A DNA stretch of 64,000 bases from Ignavibacteriota bacterium (GTDB lineage Bacteria > Bacteroidota > Ignavibacteria > UBA10030 > BY39), in NCBI GenBank assembly GCA_003327435.1, contig QOQV01000007.1, positions 87,837 through 151,836 on the forward strand. The letters run 5' to 3'. Numbering within the stretch: the first letter of the stretch is position 1; the number at the start of each line of letters is the position of its first letter. A model generated the notes under the pieces. It was not told where the DNA came from. It worked only from the letters and a program-made list of their open reading frames with translations, and made no database searches. Shown here one piece after another: positions 46,187-54,719 of the stretch. A program made the position numbers and the translations under genes.

Positions 46187-47308
46187 TCAATTATTAGATT
46201 TAAAATTTTTAATTATTCCGTATCGTTCGACAGCCAGATGTAAAACTTCTTGAATTAGTTGATTATAAGTCATACCTGCAGTGCGGGCAGCTTTGGGAAA
46301 GCAGGAATTATCCTCAGGCTTGGGTAAAATTCCAGGCAATGGGTTCAGTTCTATTATATTTGGTCTGCCACTTGCATCCAGCCGTATATCAATTCTGCAC
46401 CAATCCCTACAGCGCATAATTGTATAAGCTTTAGTACACACATCTTCAATCTCGTTTTGTAATGCTGGAGAAATATTTGCAGGACATTCAAAAATATCTA
46501 AGGGAGATTCAGAATTGTCCCAGATCCACTTTGCTTCATAAGAATAAATTGGATTAACGCTATCGGGTAATGTATCAAATTTAATCTCAACAATTGGTAG
46601 CACTCTTAAATTCTTACCGTTACCTAAAATTGCAACTGTAAATTCTCTACCATCGAGAAATTCTTCAACCAGTGCTGGTTGATTATAATTGTCAAAAACG
46701 AACTTTACCTGCTCAATTAGTTCATCAAAGTTACGAACAATTGAAGAATTAAAAATCCCTTTACTTGATCCTTCGTGTTGTGGTTTAACAATGCTTGGGA
46801 ATTTAACAGATGTTCCAGCTAATTGGGATAATTCGTTTACGAGAGCAAAGTGAGGGGTTGGGATATTGTAATAGGAAAGGATTTCTTTTGTTCGAGCTTT
46901 ATCCAGACAGATTGATAGAGTTAACGGATCTGAGCCTGTATAAGGAATTTGCAGAAACTCTAACATTGCAGGAATCTGAGCCTCGCGTGAACTACCATAC
47001 ATCCCTTCCGCTATGTTGAATACGATGTCCGGTCTTAACTCCTGTAACTTTAGATATGCAGATTCATCTGCCTCAATCAAAGTTACATTATGTTTTTCTG
47101 CGAGAGCTCTTCTAACTGCATCAACTGTTTCGAAGGTATCCCACTCTGCATAAAGATCAGATACCTTCTTTAGTTTATTTTTTCTTGATTGTTCAGTTTC
47201 ACAATCTGCACAATCATCTTTCTCAGTATGCTCGCTGTCGCTTTCTGCTGTATTGTCTTCCTTTTTTAAATTAAAAACGAGCGCAACGTTCAACGGAAGA
47301 TTTATCAA
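46187..47308 (-). CDS. D-Ala-D-Ala ligase-like ATP-grasp enzyme (first in operon)
   Basis: A 373-aa ATP-grasp protein beginning at a TTG; the frame is closed 14 codons upstream and no ATG is available. Motifs: LRPDIVFNIAEGMYGSSREAQ, LQIPYTGSDPLTLSICLDKARTKEIL, FPSIVKPQHEGSSKGIF, QPALVEEFLDGREFTVAILG and DWCRIDIRLDASGRPNIIELNPLPGI. Unusual: a ~45-residue acidic insertion after the first strand (about residues 16-48) with a CADC pair (DDCADCETEQ), absent from the second enzyme. It shares the SREAQ and YTGSDPLTL wording of a non-cell-wall ligase subgroup. A weak start region and TTG suggest low expression or control. Confidence 0.84.
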   Translation of the reverse strand: MINLPLNVALVFNLKKEDNTAESDSEHTEKDDCADCETEQSRKNKLKKVSDLYAEWDTFETVDAVRRALAEKHNVTLIEADESAYLKLQELRPDIVFNIAEGMYGSSREAQIPAMLEFLQIPYTGSDPLTLSICLDKARTKEILSYYNIPTPHFALVNELSQLAGTSVKFPSIVKPQHEGSSKGIFNSSIVRNFDELIEQVKFVFDNYNQPALVEEFLDGREFTVAILGNGKNLRVLPIVEIKFDTLPDSVNPIYSYEAKWIWDNSESPLDIFECPANISPALQNEIEDVCTKAYTIMRCRDWCRIDIRLDASGRPNIIELNPLPGILPKPEDNSCFPKAARTAGMTYNQLIQEVLHLAVERYGIIKNFKSNN

Positions 47309-47353
47309 CGAACTCGTTTGTATCTCACAATTTGTTATACATACTATTTAACT

Positions 47354-47386
47354 TTTTACAGCTATGATTTACCTTAAGCTGTAAAA
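47354..47386. promoter_or_regulatory. 10-bp inverted repeat at the start of the KamA operon transcript
   Basis: TTTTACAGCT and AGCTGTAAAA are perfect inverted copies separated by 13 nt. The repeat begins about 10 bp downstream of the -10 box, at the expected transcript start, and ends 45 bp before the TTG start. It could be a repressor operator or a leader hairpin; there is no adjacent regulator gene. Confidence 0.45.
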
Positions 47387-47395
47387 CACTACTAT

Positions 47396-47423
47396 AATAT
47401 AAACTTTTTTTTGTAGAAGTCAA
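47396..47423 (-). promoter_or_regulatory. Promoter of the ATP-grasp/GNAT/KamA operon
   Basis: On the - strand TTGACT (47423-47418), 16-nt spacer, TATATT (47401-47396). It lies in the 147-bp gap between the end of recG and the operon, showing that the operon is independently transcribed. Confidence 0.55.
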
Positions 47424-47455
47424 GTAAAAAGTGAAATTTTTTTATTTTTTTTTCT

Positions 47456-49684
47456 TTATCCAACCTGAATCAGGTCGAACTTATCCTTCATTCTTTCAAG
47501 AAATATTTTTCTAATCAATCGATGTTCATCTTTTCTGAGTTGTGGATCTGTCTCGACCAGTTTGAAAGCACTTTTACGCGCAAGAGTAATCAAGTTTCCG
47601 TCTTCAAGAACATTGGCAATGTTAAACTCAGGCATACCACTCTGCCTTGTTCCAAAGAAGTCGCCGGGACCTCTAAGTTTAAGATCAATCTCTGAAATTT
47701 TAAAACCATCGTTACTTGAGAGCATTGCCTGTATACGAATTGTAGCTTTCTGTTCTTCTAACTCATTGTTATTATTGAAGTTACGGGCATATGCGAAATC
47801 TAACCGAGAGTTCTTTCTACGCACTTTGCTAACCAGCCAGTTTGGTGCTACAAGAACACAATAGGATTGTTCAGAGCCTCTTCCAACTCTACCTCGCAAT
47901 TGATGTAACTGAGATAATCCAAATCTCTCAGCATGTTCTATTACCATCATTGTAGCATTTGGAATGTCTATTCCTACTTCGATCACGGTAGTAGAAACCA
48001 GTATATTAATTTTGTTCTCCTTAAATGCTTTCATAACCTGATCTCTCTCTTCCGCTGGCATCCTGCCATGAATAAGTCCAATGCTCAGGTCGGGGAATAT
48101 TTCTTTCTTAAATCTTTCATAACTTTCTACCGCAGCTTTCAAATCCATTTTCTCGGATTCTTCGATCAGCGGGTAGATAATATATACCTGCTGCCCTTTT
48201 TGGATTATTTCCCTGATAAAGTTATAAAGTTTATCTGACTCAGATTCGGAATACAAAAGTGTTCTAACCGGTTTTCTGTCTTTGGGTAATTCATCTATTA
48301 CAGATACATCTAAATCGCCATATACTGTAAGAGAGAGTGTGCGCGGGATAGGTGTTGCGGTCATTACAAGAACATCTGGTTGTATTTTGATGCTTTCTTT
48401 TGCTTTTTTCATAAGTTCAGCTCTTTGCTCCACACCAAATCGATGTTGCTCATCTATAATAACCAGACCTAAATTTGCGAATTCAATTTTTTCCTGTATT
48501 AATGCATGTGTTCCGATAACGATATTTGCAGTTCCAGATTTAATTTCCTCTAATAGATTTTCTTTTAATGATTTTTTCTGACCACCTAATAATAATCTTA
48601 CATTCAAATTTAATCCATTTAAAAACTGCATTATTGTTCGATAATGTTGCTCTGCGAGAATTTCTGTCGGTGCCATAAAAGCAACCTGGTAATTATTGTC
48701 GACTGCAATTAACATTGAAATTAGAGCAACAATAGTTTTACCACTTCCAACATCTCCCTGCAGTAAACGATTCATCGGTTTTGGAGATTTCATATCTTCA
48801 GCAATTTCTTTTATAACCTTTATCTGTGCTTTTGTCAGTTTAAAAGGCAAGGAGTCCACAAGCTGGCGAGCTAACCGACTTTTAATATTGAAAGAAATTC
48901 CCGGAAGCTGAACTTTCATAAATCTTCTTCGCAGAGCCAACATCAATTGAAATAAAAACCACTCATCAAATTTTAACCGTAATCTTGCTGAATTTTTTTC
49001 AACAACAGTTTTGGGAAAATGTACTTTCCTCAGCGCATCCTGTAAAGGTAATAATGAGTTTTCTTTGATTATATACTCAGGTAAGAAATCTTCTACAATC
49101 GGCACATATTCACTGACAACATTGTACATTATTTTTCTTAACGCTGTATCGGTGATACGTGCGTTTCTAAATTCTTCACACATTGAATATTTTGGTATCA
49201 ACCCCTTTGTGTTTATCAAGTTTGCTTCAGAGACATCTTCGCTGATATCAATTCGATCTATTCGTGGATGAACTAATTGAAGTTTACTCATAAAATAAGT
49301 TAATCTCCCAGACACAGCCAGCATATCCCCTACTTTATATGCAGTTTTAAAGTAATTTATATTCTGGAAAAATATTAGCGGTATTACTCCAGAGTCATCA
49401 CCAAGAATTATAACGCATTGTCTTCTGGGAGGTCTACCTGTTAAATCTATGGAGCGAACTTTTCCAATAATTGAAACATCTTTACTGAGATCCGAAATTT
49501 TCTTTAAATCACTTATCTTAGAAACTTCTGTTAGATCAAAGTAATCGAAGGGGAAATAGTATAATAAATCATAAACGGTGTTAATGGATTTTTTCGAAAA
49601 TGCCTCTGCGCGTTTAGGTCCAATGCCTTTTATAAATTGTACAGGTGTCTGCAAATCTTTTATAAAATTTTTCTTCACAGGCAA
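47456..49684 (-). CDS. recG: ATP-dependent DNA helicase RecG
   Basis: A 742-aa protein with the RecG layout: N-terminal wedge/OB domain (FIKGIGPKRAEAF; VIILGDDSGVIPLIFFQN), then helicase motifs I (LLQGDVGSGKT), Ia (FMAPTEILAEQHY), II (VIIDEQHRFG), III (VLVMTATPIPRTL), IV-VI (IHGRMPAEERDQVM, VSTTVIEVGIDIPNATMMVIE, QLRGRVGRG) and a C-terminal RecG segment (KLRGPGDFFGTRQSG). It remodels stalled forks and Holliday junctions. The first codon appears to be TTG, with GTG two codons later as an alternative; no ribosome-binding site is obvious. It follows the phospholipase-like gene by 14 bp. Confidence 0.97.
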   Translation of the reverse strand: MPVKKNFIKDLQTPVQFIKGIGPKRAEAFSKKSINTVYDLLYYFPFDYFDLTEVSKISDLKKISDLSKDVSIIGKVRSIDLTGRPPRRQCVIILGDDSGVIPLIFFQNINYFKTAYKVGDMLAVSGRLTYFMSKLQLVHPRIDRIDISEDVSEANLINTKGLIPKYSMCEEFRNARITDTALRKIMYNVVSEYVPIVEDFLPEYIIKENSLLPLQDALRKVHFPKTVVEKNSARLRLKFDEWFLFQLMLALRRRFMKVQLPGISFNIKSRLARQLVDSLPFKLTKAQIKVIKEIAEDMKSPKPMNRLLQGDVGSGKTIVALISMLIAVDNNYQVAFMAPTEILAEQHYRTIMQFLNGLNLNVRLLLGGQKKSLKENLLEEIKSGTANIVIGTHALIQEKIEFANLGLVIIDEQHRFGVEQRAELMKKAKESIKIQPDVLVMTATPIPRTLSLTVYGDLDVSVIDELPKDRKPVRTLLYSESESDKLYNFIREIIQKGQQVYIIYPLIEESEKMDLKAAVESYERFKKEIFPDLSIGLIHGRMPAEERDQVMKAFKENKINILVSTTVIEVGIDIPNATMMVIEHAERFGLSQLHQLRGRVGRGSEQSYCVLVAPNWLVSKVRRKNSRLDFAYARNFNNNNELEEQKATIRIQAMLSSNDGFKISEIDLKLRGPGDFFGTRQSGMPEFNIANVLEDGNLITLARKSAFKLVETDPQLRKDEHRLIRKIFLERMKDKFDLIQVG

Positions 49685-49698
49685 AATATAATCAAAAT

Positions 49699-50670
49699 TT
49701 ATTGAAATATTGCAAAAGGAGAGGTTAAATCCTCTGGTCTTATAACTCTTTGGTATTTAATGAAGCTCTCAAAAGAAAAATCCGGTTCTTCCCATAATCG
49801 AATAATTTCTTTCATATACTGAATAGATAATTTGACCGCATCATCGTAATATTTCATATAATTGAATCCATTATCTGTATTTTTAAAATAAAGTTTATAT
49901 TCATCTAATTCCGCAAGATTATTTTTGTTCTTATTGTAAGATTCGAGTGCTTTAACATATGGACCTACATTATCCATCATATCAAAGGCAAAAATAATTC
50001 CGTCTATCCAGGCATCAATATCTTTAGTTAACAATTTAGGATAGCCAGCTTTACTGATAGCAAGTGAGATTAGATTACAAAATCTTTCATACTCAAAACC
50101 GAACTTTTTTATATTAATCGAATCCGATACAATCATTTTATCAAATGTGCGGTCAGGATAGAGCTCATAGAAAAGAAAAATATCCTGATGAACTTCACAA
50201 TTAGAATGTTTCTGTGATATTTCGAGAGAGCGATAGTACGGACCGGTGATTTCTCTTACAAGTCGGTGAATAACCTGATCAGCTGCAATATGGGTGACAA
50301 AGCCAAGCGTAAATACAAATGTTGCAACATTGAAGTCGTGTTTTAAAAGCTGGTTATTCTTTAGGTCTGCAAACGCGAGGTTCATTTCCATAAGGTAATA
50401 AGGGAACAAATTAGGACGAATCGAGTGAAAGAAGAATGAAGCATCTTCCTTTTGGGGTTGAGTAAGATTTACAAATGGACGAACTATAAGTTGTTCGAGT
50501 GCAGCTTTAATTAGGTTCTTTGTACGATAACTTGGCAAATCGGGACCCAATGAGCCGAGACGGAAATGGTTGCTTTTGTTCAGGATTAACTCTCCAATAT
50601 GTGGAAGCTCCCGAGATAATATCTTATATGCATTATGAGCTATTAAGATGTGTGCAATGCTTGAAGGCAT
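49699..50670 (-). CDS. Zinc-dependent phospholipase C-like protein
   Basis: A 323-aa protein starting at ATG 50670 (a TTG three codons earlier is possible). The N-terminus PSSIAHILIAHNAY with FRLGSLGPDLPSYRTKN, then FVTHIAADQVIHRLVREI and HSNCEVHQDIFLFYEL supply the spaced His/Asp ligands of the bacterial zinc-dependent phospholipase C (PF00882) fold. It lacks a signal peptide, unlike secreted phospholipase C, so it may act inside the cell. It lies directly after gpsA and plsY, the enzymes that make lysophosphatidate, so a role in glycerolipid turnover is plausible but not shown. Confidence 0.82.
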   Translation of the reverse strand: MPSSIAHILIAHNAYKILSRELPHIGELILNKSNHFRLGSLGPDLPSYRTKNLIKAALEQLIVRPFVNLTQPQKEDASFFFHSIRPNLFPYYLMEMNLAFADLKNNQLLKHDFNVATFVFTLGFVTHIAADQVIHRLVREITGPYYRSLEISQKHSNCEVHQDIFLFYELYPDRTFDKMIVSDSINIKKFGFEYERFCNLISLAISKAGYPKLLTKDIDAWIDGIIFAFDMMDNVGPYVKALESYNKNKNNLAELDEYKLYFKNTDNGFNYMKYYDDAVKLSIQYMKEIIRLWEEPDFSFESFIKYQRVIRPEDLTSPFAIFQ

Positions 50671-50687
50671 TTTCGCCAATAGAATTT

Positions 50688-51689
50688 TTATATCAACTCA
50701 TTTTTAGGATCTCTCTGCATTAATTCAAGTGTAGCTTCGTGGGGTTCTTTGTTCTTAAATAACACATCGTAAACTTGTTGAATAATTGGAACTTCGACAC
50801 CCGCTTGCTGTGCAAGTTTTACAGCAGCCTCAGTTGTGGGAACTCCTTCTGCCACCATAACCATTTCGTTTATAATTTCTTTTAACTTGCGTCCCTTCCC
50901 AATTTGTTCGCCTACATAACGGTTTCTACTATGTCGACTCATACATGTTGCAATCAGGTCTCCTATTCCAGAAAGACCTGAAAAGGTTTTGGGATTTGAT
51001 CCCAGAGCAGTGCCAAGGCGGGAGATTTCAACTATTCCTCTTGTCATAATTGCTGCTTTTGTGTTATCGCCATATCCTGCTCCGTCGCATATGCCCGCAC
51101 CAATGGCAATTACATTCTTAAGAGCGCCACCAAGTTCTACACCTTTAACATCGCTGGATGTATATACTCTGAAATATTGATTCATAAAATTTTTCTGAAC
51201 CAATTGCGCAACCGAAATATCAATTGAAGCTGCAACAACCGCAGTTGGAATTTTTTTACTGACCTCTTCTGCAAAACTCGGACCTGAAATTACCACTGTT
51301 TTTTCTCTCGAGCGTTCAGGAAATAACTCAGCAATTACTTCGCTCATAGTTTTTAATGTTTCAATTTCAATACCCTTTGCAACATTGACAATTATTTTTT
51401 CAGCAATATCTCTATAAGGAATATTAGAAATAACTGAACGTAAATGTTGTGAAGGAACTGCAGTAACTAATAAATCAGAATTTCTTATTGTTTCATTAAG
51501 CTCCCTTGTTACTTCGATTTGCTCAGGAATTTTTATGCCTGGTAGAAAAACAACATTTTCCCTTTTATGTAAGATATTTTGATAATCTTCTTCGCGATAT
51601 GACCATATTGAAACCTGATGTCCATTTGAAAAAAGTAAAAGAGCCAGTGTTGTTCCCCAGCTTCCAGCTCCAATGATGGCGATTTTCAT
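50688..51689 (-). CDS. gpsA: Glycerol-3-phosphate dehydrogenase [NAD(P)+]
   Basis: A 333-aa cytoplasmic enzyme that reduces dihydroxyacetone phosphate to sn-glycerol 3-phosphate. The NAD-binding start is IAIIGAGSWGTTLALLL. Further motifs: VTAVPSQHLRSV, VNVAKGIE, VISGPSFAEEV, GVELGGALKNVIAIGAGICDGAGYGDNTKAA (catalytic Lys) and FSGLSGIGDLIATCMSRHSRNR. Length is normal. It is 9 bp downstream of plsY, which uses its product; together they begin membrane phospholipid synthesis. Confidence 0.97.
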   Translation of the reverse strand: MKIAIIGAGSWGTTLALLLFSNGHQVSIWSYREEDYQNILHKRENVVFLPGIKIPEQIEVTRELNETIRNSDLLVTAVPSQHLRSVISNIPYRDIAEKIIVNVAKGIEIETLKTMSEVIAELFPERSREKTVVISGPSFAEEVSKKIPTAVVAASIDISVAQLVQKNFMNQYFRVYTSSDVKGVELGGALKNVIAIGAGICDGAGYGDNTKAAIMTRGIVEISRLGTALGSNPKTFSGLSGIGDLIATCMSRHSRNRYVGEQIGKGRKLKEIINEMVMVAEGVPTTEAAVKLAQQAGVEVPIIQQVYDVLFKNKEPHEATLELMQRDPKNELI

Positions 51690-51698
51690 CTCAAATTA

Positions 51699-52379
51699 TT
51701 ATTGTTTGTTCTTTCTTTTCAAGAAATTGAAGTTTGTAATTTTATGCTCTTTGCCCTGTATCAATCTAATTATATTTTTCCGATGTGTAAAAATTAATAA
51801 CAGCGCCATTCCGATGCTAAAATATATCAAGGTACCATAACCTTCTACTTCAGCTTTTAATACATTCGCTCTGAAGATTAAAGTTAATGGAAAGGAAATC
51901 GCTGCCGATATCGAACCAAGAGAAACATATTTTGAGATAAACAATACAATTAAAAACACTCCAAGAACTATCAATATATCCCATGGGGCTATACCAATTA
52001 GCATACCAGCAGCTGTGGCAATTCCTTTACCACCTTTAAAACCTCCAAAAATTGTCCATATATGTCCAACAACAGCAGCTGAACCACATAAAATTTTTAC
52101 AAGAGTAATATCTTCAAAAGGCGTGTAATTGTTAAATGGGAACGGCGAGTACATTAGTTTTGAGATTACAACAGTAGCGAACAATCCTTTTAAAATATCG
52201 ATTATAATAACAGTTATGCCTGCTTTAAATCCTAAAATTCGCATTACATTGGTTCCACCAGCGTTTCCACTTCCATACTGGCGTATATCAATTCCTTTAA
52301 CAAGCTTACTTATAATTATACTTGTAGGAATCGAACCAACAAGATAACTTAATAATATAACATATAGTAATGATAGCAT
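51699..52379 (-). CDS. plsY: Acyl-phosphate:glycerol-3-phosphate acyltransferase PlsY
   Basis: A 226-aa inner-membrane enzyme with about five helices. Motifs: YLVGSIPTSIIISKL, IRQYGSGNAGGTNVMRILG and FGGFKGGKGIATAAG, the three conserved PlsY blocks. It transfers an acyl group from acyl-phosphate to the sn-1 position of glycerol 3-phosphate. It has an extended basic C-terminus (FNFLKRKNK). First gene of the plsY-gpsA-PLC-recG unit. A TTGAAA...TATCTT pair upstream may be the promoter, but it is weak. Confidence 0.97.
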   Translation of the reverse strand: MLSLLYVILLSYLVGSIPTSIIISKLVKGIDIRQYGSGNAGGTNVMRILGFKAGITVIIIDILKGLFATVVISKLMYSPFPFNNYTPFEDITLVKILCGSAAVVGHIWTIFGGFKGGKGIATAAGMLIGIAPWDILIVLGVFLIVLFISKYVSLGSISAAISFPLTLIFRANVLKAEVEGYGTLIYFSIGMALLLIFTHRKNIIRLIQGKEHKITNFNFLKRKNKQ

Positions 52380-52489
52380 AATCTTTCATATTAAGATATA
52401 TAAAAATAATGGATTTTCAAAAAATTTAAATGAGTAATTTTTTGCAAACGGTTATTTATAATTTGTAAGATTTACCTCTGTTTCTCCTA

Positions 52490-52570
52490 TTCTTCGTTCG
52501 TCCATCTGACGGTGGACTCGTTCAGAATGATAAGGGTGATTGTCATGTTGAGCGAAGCGAAACATCTGAC
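52490..52570. repeat. Likely dispersed intergenic palindromic repeat
   Basis: The stretch has a small hairpin GTCCAT-CTGACG-GTGGAC (52500-52517) and then TTCAGAATGATAAGG and TCATGTTGAGCGAAGCGA. This wording resembles short intergenic repeats that I have seen scattered through Bacteroidota-type genomes (variants of TCATTCTGAGCGAAGCGA). Only one copy is present in this window, so the repeat status is from memory. It is G+C-richer than the surrounding spacer. Confidence 0.5.
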
Positions 52571-52581
52571 TATATAACTCC

Positions 52582-54696
52582 TTACTTCTTAGGAATATTT
52601 ACACTCGTTAACACTTTTTCCGATTGACCACCATTTGATGTCATCACTGCAATGCCATAATAATAAATGTTCCCTGCAGAAATCTCTTTATCACGATAAA
52701 CCTTCGAGTCGCTTTCAACAGCTTTTAATTCATTCAACTGATTTTCACTTAAACCTCTATATATCACAAACCAATATTTTTCTTTCAACTTCGGAGCATA
52801 ATTCCATTCCAGCACCACCGATTTATTTTTCTCATCATATTTTGCTGAAAAATTATTAACAGGATACCTTTGTCCTGTATCATATGGCCTGCCTACAACG
52901 GGATACGACCTCGGCGATTCCAATCCCGAACTATCAACCGATATAATAGTGTACTCATATATAAGAGTTTTTTCCACATTCTTATCCAGATAACTTGAAA
53001 CTTTCGGTGAAAGCGAATCAATCATTCTCCATCTTTCTTCACCTTGAACCCGTTTAAATAATTTCTGATAATGTAGGTCTTCGCTTGTACTTGGTATCCA
53101 CTCGAAATAAACACTTGAGTCGGTTACCGAAACATTTTCAAATACAGCTTCTACTGGGGGAATTTTATCAGGCCGCTTCAATGCAAGTACTGGCGACATT
53201 TCTGAATGCTGATATCTTGTATTCACAGCTGCAATTCTATAGTAAACATACCTTGTTAATGTGTTAATATTTATTGTATCAATATATGTTGTATCTGTAT
53301 GTACCTGACCTGTTAATTGCTGGAATTCGTGTGTAGGATCATTTGCTCTCAGCACTCTGTATCCCAAAAGATTCCACTCAGGTCCCAAATTCCATTTTAA
53401 AGTAACTATTCCGTTTGTATCTATTCTGCCAGTTAATCCAGTTGGAATTGAAGGTGGAACAGTATCAATTAAAATCACCATTTGAGGAAGCGAAAAAGAT
53501 AAATTTCCAGCTGTATCAACAGACGCTACAACATAATAAACCTCTTCCTGCTTTGATACTTTATCCGTAAAATTAAAAACATTTTTTGGTAACGGTTTGG
53601 GCGTTAAAACTTCAAAGTTATAAAGTGGATTGTTACTTCTTGAGATTATGAATCCAACAAGATCCTCTGTTGCATTTTCTAATTTCCAGCTTAGAGAAAC
53701 TTCATCAGCAGAAAACTGTTTTGGTTTATCCAGTATCGGTGCCGGGGGAGCTGTCAAATCTTTTGAAAATGCTATAATCTCAGCTGGTTCGCTCAATTCA
53801 CCAAATGGTGTAACTCCATAAACTTTATATTGATATTTTCTATAATTAATTGTGGAAGTATCCCTGAACATTGGTTCGACTTCTTCGGTCGCTTCTTTTG
53901 GTGTGGTGATAATCAATGGCATCTCGTTTAGCTTCTTGAAGCTCTTCCCATCTTCAGAACGATAAATGTAATATCCAGAAAACTTGTTAATTGGGGTCTC
54001 TTTCCATTTAAGTAATATCGAGCCGTCTCCACTTTCGAATGTAAGCTGAAGAGGTGGTGGTATTTTTATCGCAGCTTTTACTTCAACCATCACATAAGCA
54101 GTATCATAATAATAACTTGTGGTTTGTTCAGCCACATAAACTCTATAAACGAAGGATTCTCCTGCTTTCACATTGCGATCAACAAATCTCAATCCCATTG
54201 CGCTTGCGGTTGCAGCATCATTATCAGCTGCGAAGAGTGCAAAGGAATATCTATTCATAAGCTCATCAGCAGCATTTTTCAAGGCATTAGTATTTTTTTC
54301 ATCCAAAGCTTGAGGAACGAATACCTTGCCGTAAATTGCCTGAGCTGCAATTGCAGAAAACTTGTTATCCCTTGAGACACTTGCTTTCCAATCATCAAGC
54401 GGTAATGGCTTAATTGGTTGAGGGTTCAATTTAACATAATCCTCTGGCTGGAAAGGTTTATCTGGAGTTAATTTTACTCGTTCAACATTATAACCAATTT
54501 TATTGGCAATTACCCAACCACCTGGTGTTGTAGGAGCCCATCTCAACACTACTGAATCTTTATCAGCCCTTGCCAGCAACGCAATTTCAGCTTTACCTGG
54601 CTGAATTTCTTTCTCATCGCTAACCTGCGCAAAAGTTATCTGCACTAAAAGCAAAATCGACATTGAAATTAAAAAATATTTTGTGTGTTCTTTCAT
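52582..54696 (-). CDS. Exported fibronectin type III repeat protein
   Basis: A 704-aa protein with signal peptide (MKEHTKYFLISMSILLLVQI then TFAQ) and a strong GGAGG ribosome site. The mature part is about five to six fibronectin-III modules, recognisable from repeated W-K/W-x-P plus Y-x-Y/V-x-R pairs (e.g. LLKWKETPINKFSGYYIYRS, VTLKWNLGPEWNLLGYRVLR, VYFEWIPSTSEDLHYQKLFKR). No T9SS sorting domain and no catalytic motif. It is the third gene of the giant-protein operon, 23 bp after the barrel gene, and probably binds partners at the envelope. Confidence 0.85.
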   Translation of the reverse strand: MKEHTKYFLISMSILLLVQITFAQVSDEKEIQPGKAEIALLARADKDSVVLRWAPTTPGGWVIANKIGYNVERVKLTPDKPFQPEDYVKLNPQPIKPLPLDDWKASVSRDNKFSAIAAQAIYGKVFVPQALDEKNTNALKNAADELMNRYSFALFAADNDAATASAMGLRFVDRNVKAGESFVYRVYVAEQTTSYYYDTAYVMVEVKAAIKIPPPLQLTFESGDGSILLKWKETPINKFSGYYIYRSEDGKSFKKLNEMPLIITTPKEATEEVEPMFRDTSTINYRKYQYKVYGVTPFGELSEPAEIIAFSKDLTAPPAPILDKPKQFSADEVSLSWKLENATEDLVGFIISRSNNPLYNFEVLTPKPLPKNVFNFTDKVSKQEEVYYVVASVDTAGNLSFSLPQMVILIDTVPPSIPTGLTGRIDTNGIVTLKWNLGPEWNLLGYRVLRANDPTHEFQQLTGQVHTDTTYIDTININTLTRYVYYRIAAVNTRYQHSEMSPVLALKRPDKIPPVEAVFENVSVTDSSVYFEWIPSTSEDLHYQKLFKRVQGEERWRMIDSLSPKVSSYLDKNVEKTLIYEYTIISVDSSGLESPRSYPVVGRPYDTGQRYPVNNFSAKYDEKNKSVVLEWNYAPKLKEKYWFVIYRGLSENQLNELKAVESDSKVYRDKEISAGNIYYYGIAVMTSNGGQSEKVLTSVNIPKK

Positions 54697-54719
54697 TATA
54701 TATCCTCCATAACTATCTA

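Noticed and set aside
46187..47308. Cell-wall D-alanine ligase (ddl)
   Set aside because: Two dissimilar copies sit with KamA and a GNAT, and no mur/fts genes are near.
48000..48600. Several 99-101-codon + strand frames across recG
   Set aside because: They are antisense shadows of a fully conserved helicase gene.
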